DNA from: Eubacteriaceae bacterium Marseille-Q4139
GTDB taxonomy: Bacteria > Bacillota > Clostridia > Lachnospirales > Lachnospiraceae
DNA: 64,000 nt
Assembly (NCBI GenBank): GCA_018223415.1
Contig: JAGTTQ010000001.1
Span: 2,701,865-2,765,864 of the forward strand
Direction of reading: 5' to 3'
Shown: piece after piece, positions 22,136 through 31,829 of the stretch
Position numbering within the stretch: position 1 is the first letter of the stretch
Layout of the letters: each line of letters opens with the position of its first letter
The notes under the pieces: generated by a model
Seen by the model: the letters and a program-made list of their open reading frames with translations, nothing else
Database searches by the model: none
What the model was told of the DNA's origin: nothing
Translations under genes and position numbers: made by a program

Positions 22136-23740
22136 ATGACCAGTAAATTAAAATACCATAAAAATTATACCGAATTCGGTGAGCCTTATCAACTGGTTTT
22201 GCCATTAAATTTGGAAGGTTTGGTTCCTGATGATGATTCTGTTCGACTGCTGAGCCACGAATTGGAGGATTTAGATTACAGCTTGCTGTATCAGGCTTAC
22301 TCTGCCAAAGGCAGAAATCCGGCAGTGGACCCAAAGACCATGTTCAAGATCCTGACTTATGCCTATTCCCAGAACATCTATTCATCCAGAAAAATTGAAA
22401 CCGCATGCAGACGCGACATCAACTTTATGTGGCTGCTTGCCGGACAAAAAGCACCGGATCACAGCACCATTGCCCGTTTCCGAACCGGTTTTCTGGCAGA
22501 TGCCTGTGAAAATCTGTTCTACCAGATGGTCTGCCGCCTGGAAGCAAGCGGAGAATTATCAAAAGAAACCGTATTTATTGATGGGACAAAACTGGAAGCC
22601 TGTGCCAATAAATATACCTTCGTCTGGAAGAAATCGGTGGGGAAATGGGAAGCAAAGATGTACGAACGGATTCAGGAGGCAGTCTGTCTTCTGAACCAGG
22701 ATTATATCTGCGGGTTCCATGTGGGAGAGGAAAGCCGTACCCAGGACCTTCAGGAAATCTGCCGGTTTCTGGAAGAACGATGCCGTCTGGATGGGACGGT
22801 TTTGGTACATGGAAGAGGAAAACGCAAAAGCCGGAATCAAAAATATCTGGAACTGTTCCGCCGGTTTCTGGAACGCCAGACAATCTATGACTGGCATACA
22901 GCTAGTTTCCAGGGCCGGAATAACTACTGCAAGACGGATCCGGATGCCACTTTTATGCACATGAAGGATGATCATATGAGGAATGCCCAGCTGAAACCTG
23001 GATATAACGTCCAGATCGCAGTGGACAGCGAATACATTGTGGCAGCTGGGATTTTTCAGGATCGGAATGATGTATGGACACTGGTGCCGTTTCTGAAAAA
23101 CATGGAAGTGAACCTGGGATTTCGATATCCCAGTGTGACTGCGGATTCGGGGTATGAAAGCGAAGAGGCTTATGAATATCTGAAAAGCCAGGGTCAGATC
23201 CCTTACATCAAACCGCAGACCTACGAAAAATGGAAAAAGAGAAGTTTTAAGAAAGACATCAGCAAACGGGAAAATATGGCGTATAAGGAAGAGACAGACA
23301 CCTACACCTGTCATGCAGGAAAAACACTGAGAGAAGTGTTTAAAAAGAAGCAGAAAAGCAAAAGCGGCTATCAGTCCGAGGTAACAGTATATGAATGTGA
23401 GGATTGCGGCGGATGTCCGTATAAGAAAAAATGTACGAGGGCAAAGGGAAATAAGAGGCTGTATCTTTCCAAAAACTTTTTGAAAAAGCGTCGGGAATCT
23501 TATGAGAACATCATAAGCGAAAAAGGGATCCAGTATCGGACAAACCGTTCGATTCAAGTAGAAGGAGCCTTTGGGGTGTTGAAAAACGATTATGAATTCC
23601 AGAGATTTCTGCTGAGAGGGAAAACGAAGGTAAAACTGGAGATCCTACTGCTGTGCCTGGGGTATAATCTGAATAAATTGCATGCTAAGATCCAAAATGG
23701 CCGGACAGGAAGCCATCTGTTTGAAGTAAAAACTGCATAG
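22136..23740 (+). CDS. IS1182-family DDE transposase
   Basis: 534 residues. An N-terminal DUF772-type domain (KTMFKILTYAYSQNIYSSRKI) precedes the DDE catalytic core: Asp in FIDGTKLEA, Asp in TADSGYES and Glu in EGAFGVLKNDYEFQRFL. A Cys-rich insert (CEDCGGCPYKKKC) typical of the family is present. Full length and intact, so possibly active. ATG at 22136, just after TATAATAAGATATG. Confidence 0.9.
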   Translation: MTSKLKYHKNYTEFGEPYQLVLPLNLEGLVPDDDSVRLLSHELEDLDYSLLYQAYSAKGRNPAVDPKTMFKILTYAYSQNIYSSRKIETACRRDINFMWLLAGQKAPDHSTIARFRTGFLADACENLFYQMVCRLEASGELSKETVFIDGTKLEACANKYTFVWKKSVGKWEAKMYERIQEAVCLLNQDYICGFHVGEESRTQDLQEICRFLEERCRLDGTVLVHGRGKRKSRNQKYLELFRRFLERQTIYDWHTASFQGRNNYCKTDPDATFMHMKDDHMRNAQLKPGYNVQIAVDSEYIVAAGIFQDRNDVWTLVPFLKNMEVNLGFRYPSVTADSGYESEEAYEYLKSQGQIPYIKPQTYEKWKKRSFKKDISKRENMAYKEETDTYTCHAGKTLREVFKKKQKSKSGYQSEVTVYECEDCGGCPYKKKCTRAKGNKRLYLSKNFLKKRRESYENIISEKGIQYRTNRSIQVEGAFGVLKNDYEFQRFLLRGKTKVKLEILLLCLGYNLNKLHAKIQNGRTGSHLFEVKTA

Positions 23741-23890
23741 AAAAATCATAAAACCGAAAGGTTTTATTAAAGTACGGCAAAAATCCGGCGATCTGCTCTG
23801 AAACCATAGGGAGCGCCGGATTTTTTGCTGTAACAAGCAGAAGTGCCGCTCAATCATCTATTTTGATGATTTTGCGACACTCCCTTTGTT

Positions 23891-26800
23891 TTACATATTT
23901 CCAGATGATTCTTCTTGATTGATATGATCTTCCGAGCTAAGTAGCCCAAAGTATTTTTCGAAAAATGCTTTCAGTTTTTCGATAACTGTCTGCTTTTTCT
24001 TATCACGGGAACCACCGCCGCCAAAGCGGGAAACAGGTGGTAAAATCCTGTCTACATCAGTACCGGTTGTTTTGAGCACACCGTCACGGAAAGCATTTGC
24101 TACAAACTTTTTTGTTTCTTCCGGTTTTAGCTTTTCTTCAGCAATCAAAGACTGTATATCAGCTTCCCGTTGCTCTCTTACAAAACGTTGCCAATCCTCG
24201 TTTACATTTGTGTCAGCGTTGATTGTTGCAATGAAGTTCTCAATCAATTCTTTCTTTGAGCGCAGCTGCAGGCTGGATTTGATTGCTTTATCGATTGCAA
24301 CAAGGATTTCCTTGTTCTCGCAATTATCGTCATGGTATTTTGCCACCAGCATAAGGATATAATCGATATTGACTTCTACCTGCTTTACCAGTTCCAACTC
24401 AAAGACGACATCATCCATAATACTGTCTTTGTCACCGGCTTTTGGCTTGATTTCCTCATATACGTCATGATAAGTGCCCGTATAATCCTGAAAATCGATA
24501 GGCGAAAGAATTTCATTGCCGACAAAGCGGTCGAACGCAGTTAGAATGTTCCGAAGACGAAGAATATTGCCAAATAGTATGATGAAATCCTTTTTATTCT
24601 GTTCACCAATGATAGGTTGCCCCAGAGGATATTTTTGCACCAACTCGGCAATGCGTTCCTCATATCCTTTTTGTTTACGCCCTTTTTCATCTACATATCC
24701 ATAGTAATAATCATCATAGGATTTCAAAAGGACAATACCACTGGCATTTTTGTCTCCAAACAATTTGATTGCATCATTGGTCGCTTCTTCTAAATCACGG
24801 AAGCAGACAATATTACCATAAGTTTTGACTGAGTTAAGGATACGGTTTGTTCTGGAGAACGCCTGAATTAACCCATGCATTTTCAGGTTTTTATCCACCC
24901 AAAGAGTGTTCAGCGTTGTAGCATCAAAACCTGTCAGGAACATATTGACTACGATCAGCAAATCTACTTCCCGCTTTTTCACTTTGTCGGACAAATCCTT
25001 GTAGTAATCCTGAAACCCCTTGCTGGAAGCGTCAAAGTTGGTCTTGAAGATCTTATTATAATCGTCAATCGCCATCTCCAGAAAATCACGGGAACTCTGA
25101 TCCAATTCATCGGTATCAAAACTTTCGTCCTCTAAAATTCCATCTGTACTATCTTCTTCATTTTGAGCAAAGGAAAAAATGGTGGCGATTGTTAAATCCC
25201 GATGCGTTTGGGCAAGCTGTTTTTTGAACTCCAAATAATATTTTTTACAAGCAGGGATGGAACTGACTGCAAACATGGAGTTAAATCCGTTTACTCGCTG
25301 ACCTTTCAGGCTGTAATAGGAATTTCGCATAGTCTTTTGGTCAAAATGTTCCAGAACATATTTTACTACTTCAGAAATACGTTCTGGTGAAGCAAGAGCT
25401 TCTTCCGTATCAATAGCCGTCACCTGTTTGTCTTTACTATTTTCTTTCTGCTTAATGGTATTGATATAATCAATGCGGAAGGGGAGTACATTTCCATCGT
25501 TGATAGCATCCACAATGGTGTATGTATGCAACGGTAATACCTTTTCCCCTTTGTCATTCGGCTCTCCGCCAAATGCCTGCGCCGTAGTTTTCAGATTGGG
25601 ATTTCCGCCGCTTGACGCATTCACAGAGAAGATTGGTGTTCCAGTAAATCCGAAAATATGGTAGTTTCTAAAATACCGGTTTACCTTAACAGTCTTTTCT
25701 CCTTTTTTGATAGTTCCGCCTACCATCCGGGTATGCATATCGCCAAATTGACTGCGGTGACACTCATCAAATATCAAAACGATATGCTTATCCCGAATAG
25801 GATGCGCAGGATTTTTTGTGATAAAGACATCTAATTTTTGGATAGTTGTGACGATGATACGGGAAGTGCTGTCTTCAAGTTGTTTTTGCAAAACAGCAGT
25901 ACTTTTGTTCCCGTTGGCAGCTCCTTTTTCAAAGCGATCATATTCCCTGATTGTCTGATAGTCCAAGTCTTTGCGGTCAACCACAAAAAGGACCTTTTCA
26001 ATATAGGGAAGATTGGTCGCAAGCTGCGCAGTCTTGAAAGAAGTTAATGTCTTACCGCTGCCAGTGGTGTGCCAGATATATCCACCAGCTTCAATGGTTC
26101 CAGCTTTCTTATAATTGGTGGATGTTTCAATACGGTTTAGGATGCGTTCCGTGGCTGCAATTTGGTAGGGACGCATCACCAGTAGAAGCTCCTCTGTGGT
26201 AAACACACAGTACTTTGTCAGGATATTCAGCAATGTGTGCTTTGTAAAAAACGTCTTGGTAAAATCTACAAGATCGGGAATCGTGCGGTTGTTTCCGTCT
26301 GCCCAGTAAGAAGTAAACTCAAAGCTATTGGAAGTTTTTTTACTACGTTTTTTGGATGCAGTCTCATTTTCTTTGATATGACTGAATCGGGTGGTGTTAG
26401 AGTAGTACTTGGTATTTGTACCGTTAGAGATAACAAAAATCTGTACATACTCATACAAACCGGAACCCGCCCAAAAACTGTCCCTTTGATAGCGGTTGAT
26501 TTGATTAAATGTTTCTTTGAGGGCAACGCCACGGCGCTTCAGCTCCACATGGACAAGCGGCAAGCCATTTACCAAAATGGTCACATCGTAGCGGGTATCA
26601 TGTTTCCCACCGCTTTCTTCGTATTGGTTAATCACTTGCAAACGATTATTGTGGATATTCTTCTTATCAATCAGGGAGATATTCATGGTAGTGCCGTCCT
26701 CACGGGTGAGATTCTGCACATGATCCTCCTGAATCTTACGGGTCTTTTCCACGATTCCGTCGTTGTGATTGGCAATTTTATGTTTGAAAAAGCTATCCCA

Positions 26801-27037
26801 TTCTTTGTCGGTAAAGCTATACTGATTGAGCCGCTCCAACTGCCTGCGGAGATTGTCGATCAGAGCATCTTCGCTGTGAATGGTCACATATTCGTAACCC
26901 TGTTCCACCAGCATTTTAATGAAAGCCTGTTCCAGTGCCGCTTCACTTTGATACGAATCGGAGCGTTTTGCCTGTGGCTCGTATTCTGCCACAACTGTGC
27001 TTTCATTGCTCGATAAAATCATGTTGTAAGTGATCAT
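23891..27037 (-). CDS. hsdR: Type I restriction endonuclease subunit R
   Basis: About 1048 residues. The N-terminal HSDR_N nuclease domain has Asp in RYDVTILVNG and ExK in HVELKRRG (about 151-167). The SF2 translocase has Walker A HTTGSGKT (about 325), DECH (about 424) and GFTGTP. The C-terminal helical region binds the methylase. ATG 27037 is preferred over GTG 27046 because GGGAGG lies eight bases before it. It overlaps the HEPN-like gene upstream by 35 bases, so the operon is tightly coupled. Intact despite the adjacent IS. Confidence 0.92.
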   Translation of the reverse strand: MITYNMILSSNESTVVAEYEPQAKRSDSYQSEAALEQAFIKMLVEQGYEYVTIHSEDALIDNLRRQLERLNQYSFTDKEWDSFFKHKIANHNDGIVEKTRKIQEDHVQNLTREDGTTMNISLIDKKNIHNNRLQVINQYEESGGKHDTRYDVTILVNGLPLVHVELKRRGVALKETFNQINRYQRDSFWAGSGLYEYVQIFVISNGTNTKYYSNTTRFSHIKENETASKKRSKKTSNSFEFTSYWADGNNRTIPDLVDFTKTFFTKHTLLNILTKYCVFTTEELLLVMRPYQIAATERILNRIETSTNYKKAGTIEAGGYIWHTTGSGKTLTSFKTAQLATNLPYIEKVLFVVDRKDLDYQTIREYDRFEKGAANGNKSTAVLQKQLEDSTSRIIVTTIQKLDVFITKNPAHPIRDKHIVLIFDECHRSQFGDMHTRMVGGTIKKGEKTVKVNRYFRNYHIFGFTGTPIFSVNASSGGNPNLKTTAQAFGGEPNDKGEKVLPLHTYTIVDAINDGNVLPFRIDYINTIKQKENSKDKQVTAIDTEEALASPERISEVVKYVLEHFDQKTMRNSYYSLKGQRVNGFNSMFAVSSIPACKKYYLEFKKQLAQTHRDLTIATIFSFAQNEEDSTDGILEDESFDTDELDQSSRDFLEMAIDDYNKIFKTNFDASSKGFQDYYKDLSDKVKKREVDLLIVVNMFLTGFDATTLNTLWVDKNLKMHGLIQAFSRTNRILNSVKTYGNIVCFRDLEEATNDAIKLFGDKNASGIVLLKSYDDYYYGYVDEKGRKQKGYEERIAELVQKYPLGQPIIGEQNKKDFIILFGNILRLRNILTAFDRFVGNEILSPIDFQDYTGTYHDVYEEIKPKAGDKDSIMDDVVFELELVKQVEVNIDYILMLVAKYHDDNCENKEILVAIDKAIKSSLQLRSKKELIENFIATINADTNVNEDWQRFVREQREADIQSLIAEEKLKPEETKKFVANAFRDGVLKTTGTDVDRILPPVSRFGGGGSRDKKKQTVIEKLKAFFEKYFGLLSSEDHINQEESSGNM

Positions 27038-27809
27038 CGTTTTCACCCTCCCTTCCTAATTGTGCATCTTTTTCAGATAAATAGATCACTGCATCCAGCC
27101 ATAGAAGGACCTTTAAAAAATCAATTCTTGTATGTTCACGATGCGTTCTACCATGTACATCCCAATGCCGATTGACCGCTTGCGGTTCATCTTCTGAAAA
27201 TCTCGAATCTTTGAACACTGAGCAGTCAAATTTCTTGAACGCATCATAAATACAAAGAGTTTTTCTATCGATTTCATTCAGTTCGGCTTTATCTGCGAAT
27301 TTGTCGGCAATACAGTCCAATCGTTTTTGAAATGCAGTTTTATTGATACCGGAACAATCTGCGAGCAAGCCGTCAACCAATGAAAAAAGGCCTATACAGG
27401 CAAGCAGATAATCCTCTCTGTCATATGCATTTAGAATTTGATTATATAACTCTCGATATTCTCGAATGTAGTTGCTATCTTTACATCTTTGAATGAGCTT
27501 TTTCATATTTTGCTCATCATTATCGAAGTAATAGCGAGTTATTACTTTCTCTACATCAGCACCTTGATAGATTTCGTGCGCAAGGGTCTGCGTCAAATTA
27601 TCTGTAAATACAAATTGGCTTTCAATAAGTTTGTTGGTCGCTACACTCCATTCTCCAAATTCCGCAAAGGCTAAAAGATAGTTTGCAATATTGTCGGCAT
27701 TTTGTTGATACCAAGTCTGCACTTTATTGAGGGCATATGCAAAAGTTTCAAGCCCCTTCACAATACCGCTTAGACCTTCAAAAATCTCATAATTGCCTGA
27801 ATCATTCAT
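27003..27809 (-). CDS. HEPN-like protein embedded in the type I R-M operon (between hsdS and hsdR)
   Basis: A 268-residue helical protein. The C-terminal region contains NRHWDVHGR: Arg214-x4-His219, the R-x4-6-H motif of HEPN ribonucleases, preceded by Asn as is common. The N-terminal helical region is unrecognised. It starts immediately after the hsdS stop (TGAATG) and overlaps the hsdR start, so it is translated as part of the R-M operon. A likely role is a toxin-like RNase that backs up restriction or is held in check by the complex (inference). It may instead be a structural HEPN without activity. Confidence 0.65.
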   Translation of the reverse strand: MNDSGNYEIFEGLSGIVKGLETFAYALNKVQTWYQQNADNIANYLLAFAEFGEWSVATNKLIESQFVFTDNLTQTLAHEIYQGADVEKVITRYYFDNDEQNMKKLIQRCKDSNYIREYRELYNQILNAYDREDYLLACIGLFSLVDGLLADCSGINKTAFQKRLDCIADKFADKAELNEIDRKTLCIYDAFKKFDCSVFKDSRFSEDEPQAVNRHWDVHGRTHREHTRIDFLKVLLWLDAVIYLSEKDAQLGREGENDDHLQHDFIEQ

Positions 27810-29012
27810 TCAAACCGATGCCTCCTTAAAAGTCAGCAGCTTATCTCGATAATATTCATACTGCTTTTGACGAGCTTCGATTTCAGCTGGCAAGCCGCTT
27901 GTTAGGTCGTTGCAAAGAGTATCAAATCTGGTGAGAACACCGACGATTCTCTTAACTTCATCATCTGACGGAACAGGGATAGGAATTCTGTTTAGATTAT
28001 CTTGATTTAATTTTGGCTGTGCTCCACCGGAAATATATTTACTTAAGTCGATAGAGTTTAGATAAATTTCAACATATTTTTGCAGCTCTGCAAAGTTGAA
28101 TTTTAAAACATGGGCATGGTTGTTAACCCAATTTTTTCCTGATATCGAAAACGCAATCGGGGTGCTTCTTGCCAATAAATTTGCCCCATCTTCAGACACT
28201 AAAAGGTAATCTCCGTCGAAAATGTAATCAGCGACATGGTCTACAACACCGGAGGCTCCGTAGTACGGGTATACTCCTATTTGTCTATTTCCTTTTGTAA
28301 TAGGTCTTCTTTGCCTGTCACAGTTTTCTGATATTTCGGGCAATGTTTTAAATACAATTTCACTTGTAAAAGTGAACAGTGTATCCCGATAATACGCATA
28401 CTGCTTTTTGCGTGCGGTAAGCTCTGCGGTAAGCTCTGCGGTAAGCTCTGCGGTAAGCTCTGTGAAACTGTCCAGAATGCGTACAATTTCACGCTGAACT
28501 GGAAGTGGCGGGATCGGAATACGCATATCAAGGATATCTTTCATACTTGGGTGCTTTAATCCGGAACCCCGATAAAAACTGTCAATAGTGTCACCTTGGT
28601 TCATCATCCAATAATACAGATACCGATTCATTAATTGCGAAGTATCGGTAGAAGTGGCAATGCGATTGTCTGCCGTCACAAATTTACCTCGATAATATTT
28701 CATTACCTCGGTAACCTTACGAGATTTCCCCCAAGGTATTGTCACAACCTCTCCTTCGCAAAGATAATCTCCTGCTAGTTCCTCAGTTGTCCAGCCTGTT
28801 TCTTCTCCAGTAGAAAGCAAAAATACATTTCCTTTTTCTCGTTTTAATGCAAACATATCTTTAGCAAGCAGATATGGGTAATTAATCACTTTCGGCTGCT
28901 TTGAACGATCAACACTATTAAACCTTTTATCCCAAGTTGTTACAGACCACAACGGAAAGCATTCCACTCCATCAGGGCAAAATTCTTGTATCAATTCTTC
29001 CAGCTTACTCAC
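27810..29012 (-). CDS. hsdS: Type I restriction specificity subunit S
   Basis: 400 residues with two target-recognition domains (about 10-150 and 210-350), each followed by a conserved helix. The central spacer is SFTELTAELTAELTAEL then TARKKQY, with three full TAEL tetrapeptides encoded by 12-bp tandem repeats. This is the arrangement known from EcoR124, where TAEL number sets the spacing of the bipartite site. The GTG start at 29012 (MSKLEELIQEFCPDG) is chosen because GGAGGTG lies five bases before it. It overlaps the upstream HEPN-like gene by 8 bases. Confidence 0.9.
   Translation of the reverse strand: MSKLEELIQEFCPDGVECFPLWSVTTWDKRFNSVDRSKQPKVINYPYLLAKDMFALKREKGNVFLLSTGEETGWTTEELAGDYLCEGEVVTIPWGKSRKVTEVMKYYRGKFVTADNRIATSTDTSQLMNRYLYYWMMNQGDTIDSFYRGSGLKHPSMKDILDMRIPIPPLPVQREIVRILDSFTELTAELTAELTAELTARKKQYAYYRDTLFTFTSEIVFKTLPEISENCDRQRRPITKGNRQIGVYPYYGASGVVDHVADYIFDGDYLLVSEDGANLLARSTPIAFSISGKNWVNNHAHVLKFNFAELQKYVEIYLNSIDLSKYISGGAQPKLNQDNLNRIPIPVPSDDEVKRIVGVLTRFDTLCNDLTSGLPAEIEARQKQYEYYRDKLLTFKEASV
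28414..28461. repeat. Four 12-bp tandem repeats in hsdS
   Basis: GCGGTAAGCTCT repeated exactly four times on the plus strand. Each unit encodes one tetrapeptide of the TAEL spacer on the minus strand. The 12-bp unit keeps frame on gain or loss. Confidence 0.95.
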
Positions 29013-29883
29013 TGTCATCACCTCCATGGCTGAATCCTATTTGCTCCAATGCTTTTTGGATTTCAGCATTTTTTTGGATTTCTTCTTCTTTCTTTTTCAC
29101 ATTTTCGATAATTCCAACCACTAAGCTGCGAAGTGGTTCGTATTCTCGCAAAGCGGTTTCCTCATCTGCATTTCCATGGGCAATATTACTGAGCCTCTGG
29201 AAAAGTTTATAGCCGTCGTCTGAGTAGATAACCGGAATGATAGAGCATTGAGCATCTACGGCTCTTATAACTTGATCAAATGGTTTTGATCTTCCATTGG
29301 GCTTATATACTTCTACTCCGGCCCTATGTCCAACCTCCAGCGTTATTTGCTCAAACGCTGACCGTAAGTAAATGACCGCCCCGGCACCCAGCCGTTCTTT
29401 GTATGCAATTTCCGCCTTTCCCAACCATTCTGAGAACTTATCTTCCGTTTCGATAGGTAGTTTTATTGTATCTGGAAGTTTGAAGCTTTGCTTAACCACA
29501 CTCACTCTTGGAGAGTTTGCAGAAATATCATCTACCCCAACCAAAAACCATGCTTGCACATAAGGATGACACGTCCTGCATTTTGGGTTGTCCTCCTCAT
29601 AGTCCATGCATCGCAATTGGCAATCAATACTGATCATCGAATTATTGACAATCAAACAATGAAGCCGTTTAGGAGAAATAAAGGAAACACTATCCTTACA
29701 CGCCGTGGAGTAAAATGGCAGAGTAATGGTGCCAATTTGAATTTCTATAAAATCTCCGGCACTAATAAAGCGAATCTCTTCCGTTTCTTCTTCCTTCACT
29801 GTCGTGTATTTTTCCCAATCAATAAATGATTCAATTTCGCCGCTGTTTTTACTTTTATCGGATAACCTACTGCTCAGCCTCAT
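29005..29883 (-). CDS. HEPN-like (DUF4145-type) protein embedded in the type I R-M operon (between hsdM and hsdS)
   Basis: 292 residues. The N-terminal about 140 residues are beta-rich with a Cys cluster (CQLRCMDY, CRTCHPY) that could bind zinc. The C-terminal about 150-270 resemble DUF4145/HEPN: YLRSAFEQITLEVGHRAGV and QRLSNIAHGNADEETALREYE, with Arg230-x5-His236 fitting R-x4-6-H. It starts 3 bp after the hsdM stop and its TAA overlaps the hsdS start. Together with 27003-27809 this gives two different HEPN-like genes between the R-M subunits. Confidence 0.65.
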   Translation of the reverse strand: MRLSSRLSDKSKNSGEIESFIDWEKYTTVKEEETEEIRFISAGDFIEIQIGTITLPFYSTACKDSVSFISPKRLHCLIVNNSMISIDCQLRCMDYEEDNPKCRTCHPYVQAWFLVGVDDISANSPRVSVVKQSFKLPDTIKLPIETEDKFSEWLGKAEIAYKERLGAGAVIYLRSAFEQITLEVGHRAGVEVYKPNGRSKPFDQVIRAVDAQCSIIPVIYSDDGYKLFQRLSNIAHGNADEETALREYEPLRSLVVGIIENVKKKEEEIQKNAEIQKALEQIGFSHGGDDSE

Positions 29884-29885
29884 AG

Positions 29886-31448
29886 TTATCCCTCGATTTC
29901 TGCGATAATCTTCGCAATCTCATCCCGCAATACCTGTTCTCTGGCCACAATCTGCTCAATCTCGGCATTGAGCTTTGTAATATCAATCACTTCCCGGGTG
30001 TCCTCCGGCTGTACATAGGTGCTGACCGAGAGATTATATTCGTTGTTGGCAATTTCCTCGTAAGGTACACAGTGGGCAAAGTGGTCAGTATCGGCACGGG
30101 AAACAAATGCATCTACAATTTTCTTGATATGATGATCTCTCAACTTATTGTTATTGGTAACTTTCTCACATTCAGCAGAAGCATCAATAAACAGTGTACG
30201 GTTATCCGTTTTGTTCCGCTTCAATACCATGATACAGGTGGCAATACTGGTTCCATAAAATAAGTTGCTGGGCAGCTGGATCACACAGTCAATAAAGTTG
30301 TTGTCAATCAAATACTGACGGATCTTTTTTTCTGCTCCGCCACGGTACATAATGCCAGGGAAGCAGACAATTGCTGCTGTGCCATTGCTTGCAAGCCATG
30401 CAAGTGAATGCATAATAAATGCAAGGTCAGCTTTGGATTTTGGCGCTAAAACTCCGGCAGGAGAAAAGCGGGGGTCGTTAATCAACACCGGATTGTCGTC
30501 TCCCTCCCATTTAATGGAGTATGGAGGATTAGAAACAATTACTTCAAAGGGTTCATCAGCTAAGTGCTGCGGATGCGTCAACGTATCTTCATGCGCAATA
30601 TCAAACTTATCATAATCAATATCGTGCAGGAACATATTGATACGGCAAAGGTTGTAGGTAGTCAGGTTGATCTCCTGTCCAAAAAAGCCAAGGCGAACAT
30701 TCTCTTTTCCAAGGATTTTTGCTGCCTGTAAAAGAAGCGAACCGGAACCGCAAGCAGGGTCATAGACTTTGTTGACTTCTGTTTTCCCCACTACCGCTAT
30801 ACGAGTCAGCAGTTCGGAAACTTCCTGCGGGGTAAAGAATTCGCCGCCGCTTTTCCCGGCATTGGAGGCGTACATACTCATCAGATACTCATAGGCATCA
30901 CCAAAAGCATCAATGGAATTATCCTTATAATTTCCAAGCTGCATATCCGCAATGCCATCCATGAGCTTTACTAAGTTTGCGTTACGCTTGGCAACAGTTG
31001 CCCCCAGTTTATTACTGTTTACATCAATATCATCAAACAGCCCGGAAAAGTTATCTTCGCTTTCGCTGCCTTTTGCGGACTCCTCAATATGGTTAAACAC
31101 TGCTTCCAAGGTCATGTTCAAATTTTCATCGGCAGCAGCCTTTTTTCTCACGTTACAGAAGAGCTCAGACGGAAGAATGAAGAAACCTTTGGTTTGAACC
31201 AAATCCTCACGAGCTTGTTCCGCCTCTTCATCAGATAACTGAGAATAATCAAAGCCCTCATTTCCAGCTTCGATTTCCCCTTCATTGATATAGTTTGTCA
31301 AGTTTTCGGAGATATAGCGGTAAAACATCATACCAAGCACATAGGATTTAAAATCCCAACCATCTACGCTTCCACGCAATTCATCTGCTATCGCCCAAAT
31401 CGCTTTGTGCAGTTCATCACGCTCTTGATCCTTTTTCATATCGGCCAT
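29886..31448 (-). CDS. hsdM: Type I DNA methyltransferase subunit M
   Basis: 520 residues. The N-terminal HsdM helical domain (KDQERDELHKAIWAIADEL) is followed by the N6-adenine methylase core: SAM-binding DPACGSGSLLL and catalytic NPPYSIKW. ATG 31448 is chosen because AAGGAG lies upstream; an upstream TTG reading is rejected. It lies five bases after the small HTH gene, so both are probably in one transcript. Intact. Confidence 0.92.
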   Translation of the reverse strand: MADMKKDQERDELHKAIWAIADELRGSVDGWDFKSYVLGMMFYRYISENLTNYINEGEIEAGNEGFDYSQLSDEEAEQAREDLVQTKGFFILPSELFCNVRKKAAADENLNMTLEAVFNHIEESAKGSESEDNFSGLFDDIDVNSNKLGATVAKRNANLVKLMDGIADMQLGNYKDNSIDAFGDAYEYLMSMYASNAGKSGGEFFTPQEVSELLTRIAVVGKTEVNKVYDPACGSGSLLLQAAKILGKENVRLGFFGQEINLTTYNLCRINMFLHDIDYDKFDIAHEDTLTHPQHLADEPFEVIVSNPPYSIKWEGDDNPVLINDPRFSPAGVLAPKSKADLAFIMHSLAWLASNGTAAIVCFPGIMYRGGAEKKIRQYLIDNNFIDCVIQLPSNLFYGTSIATCIMVLKRNKTDNRTLFIDASAECEKVTNNNKLRDHHIKKIVDAFVSRADTDHFAHCVPYEEIANNEYNLSVSTYVQPEDTREVIDITKLNAEIEQIVAREQVLRDEIAKIIAEIEG

Positions 31449-31453
31449 TGTTA

Positions 31454-31666
31454 TTACTCCTTCTCTTCGGGAATGATTTCCATAACATCGTCTATTGTGC
31501 AGCCCAAAACGCTGCAAATTTTTACAAGAACCTCGACACGAACGTCCTCGTTTTTTCCCAGCCGTGCCATGGCGTTGGTACTAATCTTTGCTTCTTTAAT
31601 TAGCTGCGTTTTGCTCATATGTTTATCAATCAATATTTTCCATAATTTGTTGTAGCAGATAGCCAT
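31454..31666 (-). CDS. Small XRE regulator of the type I R-M operon
   Basis: A 70-residue HTH protein (SKTQLIKEAKISTNAMARLGKNEDVRVE split across the recognition helix) of Cro/CI type. First gene of the R-M operon; GGAGGTATAAA precedes the ATG. It is homologous to the small HTH before the type II methylase at 36409, so a related controller type is used by two R-M systems in this window. It probably times expression of methylase and nuclease, as C proteins do. Confidence 0.75.
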   Translation of the reverse strand: MAICYNKLWKILIDKHMSKTQLIKEAKISTNAMARLGKNEDVRVEVLVKICSVLGCTIDDVMEIIPEEKE

Positions 31667-31758
31667 TTTATACCTCCTGCTTAGTTCCTAATGCATATTT
31701 GCATCCATAATAAATGTAGCATAAACCGTCTCAAAAATCAATTTATATTTGAGTTTTG

Positions 31759-31829
31759 CAATCGAATCCGATTGCTCATTTTAGTGAAAAAGTAAGGCTC
31801 ACTGCTGGTTGCCTCTAGCCGTGAGCCTT
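31759..31829. promoter_or_regulatory. Palindrome and hairpin upstream of the R-M operon
   Basis: CAATCG-AATC-CGATTG (31759-31774) is a possible operator for the small HTH regulator. AAGGCTCAC / GTGAGCCTT (31794-31802 / 31821-31829) is a terminator-like hairpin near the right end of TnB. Confidence 0.5.

Larger units (their letters stand above)
22022..23886 (+). mobile_element. IS1182-family insertion sequence
   Basis: It carries one transposase gene. The candidate ends share GGAG..GT.GCAAAAT...AGATGA in inverted orientation (22023-22044 and 23848-23885). It lies between mobL and hsdR; the right end stops 5 bp short of the hsdR stop, so hsdR is spared. Exact ends and any target duplication are not fixed. 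Confidence 0.7.

Noticed and set aside
22559..23557. Long minus-strand frame (332 codons) opposite the IS1182 transposase
   Set aside because: It lies wholly antisense to a well-supported transposase with DDE motifs; composition is that of a shadow frame.
26237..27016. 259-codon plus-strand frame opposite hsdR
   Set aside because: Antisense to the conserved HsdR nuclease domain; hydrophobic shadow translation only.
28414..28461. CRISPR or satellite DNA at the 12-bp repeats
   Set aside because: The repeats are in frame inside hsdS and encode the known TAEL-type spacer.
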